A DNA stretch of 64,000 bases from Lutjanus erythropterus (Eukaryota; Chordata; Actinopteri; Lutjaniformes; Lutjanidae). Positions 43,001 through 52,000 of the stretch are shown piece after piece; the stretch's first letter is position 1, and every line of letters starts with the position of its first letter. The notes beneath the pieces were generated by a model, which was not told the origin of the DNA, ran no database searches, and saw nothing but the letters and a program-made list of their open reading frames with translations. The position numbers and the translations under genes were made by a program. Where the stretch lies: positions 10,356,419-10,420,418 of the forward strand of contig CM034601.1 in the NCBI GenBank assembly GCA_020091685.1. Reading direction: 5' to 3'.

Positions 43001-46000
43001 GCCGGGGAGGGTCTGGGCCTCTTCTTAACCTCGATCCAGGACTCAGAGTCCAGGTCTGGGAGGCTGGCAGACAGGCCCTTGGGCATCGTCTTGAGGTTGG
43101 AGGTGTCAGAGTCAGTCTTGGTCTTTTGCTTTACAGGTGTGGAGGCGCTGAGAGACCCTGCAGCAGACACATCTTATACGATCAGTTGCAGGTTTCTTGT
43201 GAGAGATTTAAAACTACTGTGACTTGATTATTGTGACAAACAGTAAAATAAGGCAGATCACTGCAGCAGAATCAAGAAAAGTTCACCTCTGGGCTCCTCG
43301 GTCAGCTGTCTCGGGACAAACTCGGGGCAGTTGATGAGCTGAGAGAAGTCGGTGTGGGTTTGGTTAGGCATGGTGAGGCCCGGCAGAGGCCACTTCTCTG
43401 GTTCCACCTTCCGACGGATCTTCATGTCGATCACTTCCACTTCCTTACTGTCCTTCAAAGCCTGACAGGAGAGAGGGTGGGTCAATTAGTCTGAGCAGTC
43501 ACACAAATACAGTCCTCTCTCTGCACAAAGGGTCTCACTGATGTCAGTAACAGCTCAACCAAAACGAAAGTTCCTCTTGTAAAAAAAACTCATTTGGAAG
43601 AAACTGATCAGAACCAGCATGACAGAAATGAATTTTCAATCTAATGGAGAGAGGTGTATATGATGTACTCACTTCCAGAATGAGGTTGACGTCGGTGGTG
43701 AGGGCCTGCACTCTGTGGAAACTGGCGATGAGTCCGACGGGCAGGAAGCCCTCCTGATCCATCTTCCTCCGCAGGAAGAAGTCCCGCTCCAGGTTGTCCA
43801 GGCTGAAGTAGTATTCACTGCAGGGGGCAGAAAAAAAAAACAAGGACATACGGGGTCAACACGATCCAGAATATACTGATAAATCTGCTGCTGTCTGTTG
43901 TTGTTTTCTCACTTCTTCCTTATGTCTAAAGTGGGAGGGACTAAGACAACCGAGAAGCAGCCAGTCAGATGACGAGGAGAAAGAATTAAAACAGGAAGAG
44001 ACCACACTGTGCTGCATTAACGACATAGAAAATATTTAGTCAAAACACTGGAAACAGACTTTGGTTTGAAGTCACGTGTAGCCAAAAACCTTCCAAGGAA
44101 CCGCTAATCAAAACCAGATCATTTGACAGGATTTCAAAGTCTCTGAGTAACTTGATACAGATTTAAACTGAAGGGGCACCGAGTGCACACGAGGAAACTG
44201 TTAAACTCTGTCAGTGAGGTGCCAAAAAAAAAAAAAACCTACTGTCTGAACACACAGGGTCTACATGTGCCACACTGCCTGCAAACCTGTCAAGTAGGAA
44301 GCAGAACTTAAGGGAGGTGCATATTTTTGTTTTTAAAATCGTCTGTGTGTTGACAATGTCTTTTAAAAAGCAACTTAAGACATTTATTTTGACTTGGTTT
44401 TGCTTAATCAGTTCAGTTGGATATTAAATGTTGCTTGGTCTCTTTTTTTTTCTTGTTTTGTTTTCTGAAGCACTTCGAGACAGCTGCTATTGACGGGTGC
44501 TATGTGAATAAATAATTATTATTTTAAAAAAATGCACTACTGTCATAACTTACACTGTTGTGTTAACAAGCCTGAGATCTCCGACTCTGTCCGACTGGTC
44601 TGATAAATTTTGCTCAACTGATATTTAATTATTTACTGTGCATCAGTCATGTAGCAAAGGCAGAGAATATATTTGCATTTATTTACATTTTAATCAATAA
44701 GATTCACAAAACATCTCAGCATTTATGACAACTGATGGTTTATAATGACACATATCTGCTGAATTGAAGGTTGTTGGGGTTTTTTTGCTTTGCATTACAA
44801 TTTATTGCTCAGATAACATGACAAAAACCAGCATTTTACAAGAACCAGAAATGATGAGCAGAATCAGAATTGATCAAATCTGAACTATGAGCAACCTTAC
44901 CGATAATCTCACAGGGTTTCAGTATATTTAATACTCTACTGTTTTTATACTATGTTACTGTAATTTTGAAGTAATCTCTTCAGGATTAATAAAGTTGTGT
45001 CTTATTTTTCAAGGAGTATATTCAAATTCAATCATATTCCTAAGCTTTTCATCATGTCTATACTGAAAATAAAGAACTCTCGTTAGACGTGTCTCGGTGC
45101 GACAATAACCCCCAATATAAAAAAAAGTTTTACACCTAATATTATCACCTACATCAGACAAGAGAAAAAATATTCAAGAGCTTCATAATCCAAGAGTTTT
45201 TGAGGGTAACAGATGGAAAGCCTGCAGTCTGAACTGTACTCACGTGACAAGTTCAGTCATATATTCTGACAAAAATGAACAACTGGACAGACAGGATCAG
45301 ATTTTTTTCACCAGTTTCCAACTCATACTGGAGGTAAAGACTGAACAAAGCTTCAAATGTTCTGTCTGTACTGTAACAGTGTAAAACAATCTGCAAGAGC
45401 TACCAAATATTTTATTGTGTCCTGTTTCAATGCTGAGATCAGAGTTGTGAAAATCCTCTCCAGTGATATTTAGTCAGAGAAGAGACATGAGGAGCTCATC
45501 ACTTCTACAGCACGTCTGCAGGTTACATCTGACCGCAATCGTGTTTCGTTTTTGTCTCGTTGCTGCTTACATCTGCCTCTTGATGTAGTCCTTCAGCAGG
45601 TCCTGATCGACAGAGTACAGGTCGTTGCTGCTCATGTTGTCGTAGTAGTAGGTCACCGTGTTGCTGAACTTCTGGCCGTAGGGTCCGTCTTTCATATCGT
45701 AGGACTTGTAGCTGTAGTTGTAGTCGTAGTGGCCTAGACAGGACAGAGAGTTAGAGTTAGATGGACAGACAGAGACAAAGAACACGTATTCTAAAATAAC
45801 TTTCATGCTTCACTGTATGTTGTCTATTCAAGCGTAGATACCAGACTATATTAACAGCAGCTATCTGGTTTCATAATGTCTCTTTTGTCACTAGTGTCTC
45901 TTTTCCTGCTACCAAAGTGTTCTATTGGTTATTATTTAATTATTGGATTTCATGGTGTGTTCCTAAACTATAATATAATAATTCTAATACAATAATTAAC

Positions 46001-49000
46001 ATTTTGGTTAAATTTAGCCAGACACAGTTCCATTTTGGATAAAACTGCAAGTAAATAAATTACCTCGATTTATTTAACCATGCACAAGCTGCATGAATAG
46101 TACCTTTTCCCATGCTCGCTCTATGATAAAAGTGATCATGTTCCAATCATGAAATTGATATATATCTGGAGTGAAAAAATGTACTAAACATCTCACTCAT
46201 GGTGTGACAATAAAGCAACACAAATATGATAAATATCACCAACATAAGCCACCTTAAACCTCTGTGTTCTGGACAAACACATTAGAAACACTAACAAAAA
46301 GTAACATTTGCATTTGGAAGCTGAAGTGGCAAACTCGAACTCATTGCATTGCATCATGGGAAATGATGCAAATGAATGCCATCTCAGCCTATCAGCTGGA
46401 CATGTAAATGTCATAAGCCACGACCTACAAGTTAACATAAAACAAACTACACAAGCTTTGCAGATGGGGAATACTCTGACTGGATGCATCGACATTAACA
46501 GACACAGAACTTTTTAGTTCAGTTTTAGCCTCATCTAATCTTATCAATACCAATAACAATAATAAGAACAATAACATTAACAATAAAACAGTGCTGGTAT
46601 GAGAATCGTCAGATATACAAATTCAGATATTAGAATTAAAAAAAAACATCTCTACATGAGACAGAATAAAAGCAGAAATAAATCTGCAATAAAATTACTC
46701 TTATTGCTCTTTTAGTAGAATGTAAAAAGGAATAATAATATATAGAGTAATATGTCTCCTGTGGCTCTTGTGCTTTCACTCGTTTCTCCACGTTAAAATA
46801 TCTAAAATTAGCTTAAAGGAGAAAAATAGCATCCACAAAATGAATACAGCAGTTCAAATAGTGAATTAGAGCCATGAACAGTATATTAAATGGGTTGAAT
46901 CCCTCTTTAATATAAGATCTACGGTTGAAGAGAGTCGTTTCCCTCCGTCCCCTCCTCTGCAGACTCAAAGCTCACGAAGGCTGCAGGAGCGCAAGATGAG
47001 CACAACAGTGTAATTTAATTTTGTGATTAAAAAGCCACTAAGAGTCCTGCACTGTAAGTTAATCAGCTGTTCATAACTGTCAGTTTTCCGTCCATGGAAA
47101 GTTAAGCCAGTTATCCTGAAAACTAAAACCCACTGCTCTGAAAATACGCACTCCGGAGTTCAGTGAGTGCCTGCCTCACTGCCTGCCAGACTCCATTAAG
47201 TAATTGCTCAATTTAACCGTTTTAAACATCTATTCCTTCTACAAAAATATTCATGATTTTTTATGACTCATAAACCAACACTTACACATTCAGCGAACAT
47301 TTGGCATCAATTTTAATACACCCTCCGACCCGGAAGGAAAATTTTACTGCAGCTGTAGCAATGTTAGAGAGGCCGGTATTTCAACTTAGCATCTTATGAC
47401 TTATCATGGTAGTTTTACGATTTAATACCATAAATATATTATATATTTCTCCTTTAAAGAGTGAATATAGTCGCTGACAAATACAGAAATATGTTTGTGT
47501 GAATGTGTAGGAGCACACAGAAAAGAGCCAAGTAAATGCACAAGAGACAGAGTTCATCTGCTCGACATTAACTCTGACTGTTTCTTCAGTGCTGCTGAAA
47601 ATCAACAGCGTGTCCTCAAGGAGACATAAAACTGGACGATTCGCTCTTATTTCTTCCTCCTTCCTCCTGGCTGTTTGCAATCTTTTGTTTTCTGTTACTC
47701 TTTTCCTCCCTCTTGTACATTTCAATAAGTGCTTTCTCTACCTCAATCTGGGGAGGTCAGTGAGGCAGCAAACAGAGAGTGAAAGTGAGTGAGAGGAGGG
47801 GAGACGGTGAGCGAAGACAATGAGGAGAGACGCTCCTGCCAAAACCAACAGGCCTTCGGGGAAACCTGCTTCTCCTCGTGGATCCAAGGCCTTTCCTCAT
47901 TCCAACACGCTCTGGTTGTTATTGCACTTTTCTGTTTTCACTGTAGCCTCCGTGGGGCCACTTTAGGGGGTCACCAACCACCCAGTTAGAAAGCAGAATC
48001 AGCCCAAACACAACCAAAACTACACATAACTAAAAACTCTACACTCCTTTCCACCATGGAGCAGGGAGAAGATAGAGGGCATTTCAAAGGAGCAAGTTTG
48101 ACATTTTGAGACATAACGCTTACTTATTTTTTTCGTAGAGTTACACAGTTCTTACACCAAAATTATGAGCATATATGCAGTTTTTTTTAAACATGGGTAA
48201 ACCTGTTAAAATAATCGCCTGCAGACGAGTTCGACTCTGCTGTGTGCTGCACAGCCGAGCCATAGTTCGTGTGTGCAGGACAGCAGAGAGAAAGACGTTT
48301 TTAAAAGTCTGTTTATGTCCATCTCCCAGGACTTTTGTAGCTTCTGACTGAATCACTGTATTTTCAATTTAGTTTCTCTCCTGTGCTGCTGTTTGTACTT
48401 TCAGGTATCCGCTTTATTTTACTCTTTCATGTGTTGTTTTGCTGAAATGGGGTGAAAAATACCGTGTCTATCAGAGTGTCAGGTTTCCATCACTACTAAG
48501 ACTGTTAGTCATAATTTCGTAAACGTTGTGAAACGACAATATATGCTCCTGTAGCAATGGCTTATGAGATGACTAGTTCCTTCACTCTAAAAATAATCAT
48601 GAACACAGTCTTGTACCTTTGCCTTTTTTCCATTTTTCAGTCTTTTTTTTTTTTTTTTTGCTTTTGAATCAAATGTTTCATGGTCGTGATTCGTCTTGCA
48701 TCTTCAGTTCGAGGCTTAAAACTCTCAGGGATTTTTTGAAACATCATTGTAGTTAATGAACAGGAAATTCACTCCCAGAAGCAAAGCTGCTGAAAAAGTG
48801 GGCAGTCACTGTTAAGCTCTATCACACAGCTTTGTTCAATACTCGATTCTGATTGGTCAATTATGGTTTTCTAAGGTTACTTTTGAATAGCAGACCATTG
48901 CTAAATATAAACAAGCCATTGCTATTTAATATTTAGTGCGAAATTGTTGATTTTTCAATAAGTAGCTGTGTAATAAGTGGTATTATGTACAGTGAGCAGA

Positions 49001-52000
49001 TCATTATGTTGAAAAAAACCCTGACAAGGTGATTGAAGTCCCCTCTGCTTCGGTTCAGGCTCCTGCACCACCCTGTCAGGGTTTATTTCATCATAGTGAC
49101 CCGCTCACAGTGCGTTATCCCTTACATATCATCCAGAATTAAGGGTTGAGTGACTTTTGGCTTCAAAGCTGAGAACAGAGTTGTGTAAGTTCGCTTCATT
49201 GATGTGCAAAGCTTCAAATGTTCTGTCTGTACTGTAACGGTGTAAAACAATCTGCAAGAGCTACCAAATATTTTATTGTGTCCTGTTTCAATGCTGAGAT
49301 CAGAGTTGTGAAAATCCTCTCCAGTGATGTTTAGTCAGAGAAGAGACATGAGGAGCTCATCACTTCTACAGCACGTCTGCAGGTTACATCTGACGGTCAC
49401 TCAGCACTACAGTCAAAACTCTGTACTTATATGACCTTACTGCCTTTCCATCAGTTTGTGTATACTGTACAGTATCTCTCTGAATTGATAATGTGACACA
49501 TTCTTGCATTTTAGTTATATTGGTAAGCAAACAACTGAGCTGGTGCTAAAAAGTTTCCGGTGGTAACAGACACACAAGCGACACAGTGGTGAAATTCTCA
49601 CCAGAACTGTTTCAGAACACAAAAAGAGGCTTATAACCACATGAGAAAGACCACAAGAAGACAGTTCTATTTTTTAGCATTTCTTGGCAGAAAACTGGTG
49701 GAAAAGTTGTATTTTTAGTGCTTCTATGTGCGTCTGTCCACATACCTCTTGCGCCACCTCTGCCTCGCCCCCTTCCTCTTCCTCTCCCACGTCCACGACC
49801 TCTGAACCCTCCGCGGAACGGTGCCCCCTCGCTCTTCACGCTGGACACCTCGTCGTGGTCGTCGCGCCACTCCCGCTCGTACTTTTGACTGTGCCAGTCT
49901 GCAGAGAGAGCAGCAACCTTCCCGTCAGCACAAACACATCAGCACACGAGTGGAACAAAACGATTACCAAATAGAGTTTGAAGCAAAGTTGTGAAAGCCA
50001 AAGAAAATTTCAGTGACTGCAGAATTCTCGCGATTACTGTTTTTAATCAGAAGGAGATTACATTAAATTCTGCACACCAACCAATCGTATGTCCTCTTAG
50101 CTGCAGAACACTTTTCATTTCCTCAGTGAATATAAGAAGCCAAGTTATTTATACTGTGTACATTTAAAGAGCCAAGCTGTCAAAGCAGAAGTAGCAGATT
50201 AGCAGGAGCTCACACAGATCTCTCCACATCCTGCTGCTGAGTCATGCATGCTGTCTCAACCATGCAGCAATACAGACAGTATAACAAATTAAAATCTGCT
50301 CTTACACGTTATCACAGGTGAAACAGTAAAAACTAATACCGCCTGGCATTTAAGGCTTTGTGTAAAACCACCCAGACGGGATTTCAAACTCATTTCCAGA
50401 TACTTTCCTCATATCTCTGCGGTTCACCTCATGTCCTTTGTGTTCCAGCACCCATATTACTAGGCTTGTGCGGTATCAAGGTATCACGATATACCAAGGC
50501 ATTTAGAAATCCTGAGGGTATGATTTTCAATACCATCATTGTGAATAAAGTTATCTGAAACACTGACGTTGCAACTGTTTTATTTAGCAACAGAAAATGA
50601 AAGCAATTTATTACTAATAAATTACTAATGCTGAATATATTAACAGAAGAATTATTTGGAGGTAGAAAAGAAATAATTGGCCTGTCATTTCTGCTCTATA
50701 GCCTCTGTGTCTTTGCTAATTAATTTAATTTGATTAGATATGGAATTATTAAAATATTGCCATATATCAGTTTATTTTGACATAACGTCTACCAACAATA
50801 AAAGCATTTCATTAGCCGCATGATACACCTGTAAATCATCTCCATTCAGACATATGATTTGTTGGTTTCCATGGCAACATGAGTGATTGGGTCCTCTAGC
50901 AAGAATCTATGGAATAAGGGTGCTCATTTCGTACTTATGCAGCATTACTCCATTTGCCAGAAGTATTCGCAACCAGCAAGACAAAAAGCATTGTAAATGC
51001 AGTACGCCAAAAATACCAGGATTGCTGCATACGAGCCATCATGCTTTGCTGGCTTCTCTGGATTATTTTCACCCATGATCGTAAATGCAGCAGAAATTAC
51101 GTCACTATACTACTATTGAGCCACCCAGACAGCACAGACAGATGACAGTCTGTTCCCAATCACACACTTTTCCTTTTTACTACGGACTGCCACAGATGTA
51201 TGTGCAAGAGGAATGGCGAAATGTAATGACAAGGTAGTATGCACCAGTTGTAACCATACTGCATGAAATTATGAGCAGCTGGAGAACATACTAAAAGTAA
51301 AAAGAAAAGAGTATGCCATCGTCTAGAGTAGACATGCTGCATCATTTGTGCCAACGAGGTGATGACATCAGACTGACCTCTGAGGTCGTTCCTGGCGTTG
51401 GGAGGCAGGCGGGGGTTTTCGTTCTGTCTGCTGTTGTTCCTGGAGGCCGAGCGCTCCCTGGGACCCTCGGACTTCACCTCGATCATCAGGGGAACCCACT
51501 TCTGCTTGTTTCCTGTTTGTAACAACACAGAGAGGAAACACAGTTAGAAAAGATAAAAATTCATTCATTTTAGTCATTTAAAACTTAATTCCAGGGTGCA
51601 AAATTTACTTATTTAAACCAGCCAAATGGCTAATGAATGTTGAAATTTTACCTGCCACTCAGCAGATTACCATTTTTTTTGGGTTGGTGAGTGAAGCAAA
51701 ACCACCATCCATTTGCATATTTTACCAGCATTTTGTTAGTGCTAATTCTGAAGCCTGCTTAATTTGTTTTTAAATTCAAAAGCTGCCTGCAGGACTCACT
51801 TTAAAGGGACAATTCACCTCCAAATCAAAATTTCTTATATTTCCTCTGGCTTGTTTTGCTATTCAGTCTAGATATTTTTGGTGTGAGCTGCAGAATTTTA
51901 GAGATATCGACCGTCAAGATTTCTGCCTTCTCTTCAGTGTAATGGAACCAGATGGAGCTTGACTTGTGGCGCTCAAACAGCCCAAAAGCTACACCTAAAC

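Larger units (their letters stand above)
45734..49745 (-). other. larp1 intron C-D
   Basis: A 4-kb AT-rich intron with a repeat-family copy (about 46940-47330), a fold-back element (48975-49125) and copy 2 of the 188-bp repeat (49207-49394). The 46193-46517 region looks like a dispersed repeat but was not placed. Confidence 0.6.

Noticed and set aside
45552..45737. Val-rich plus-strand frame opposite larp1 exon D
   Set aside because: Complement of the Tyr/Asp-rich LARP1 exon.
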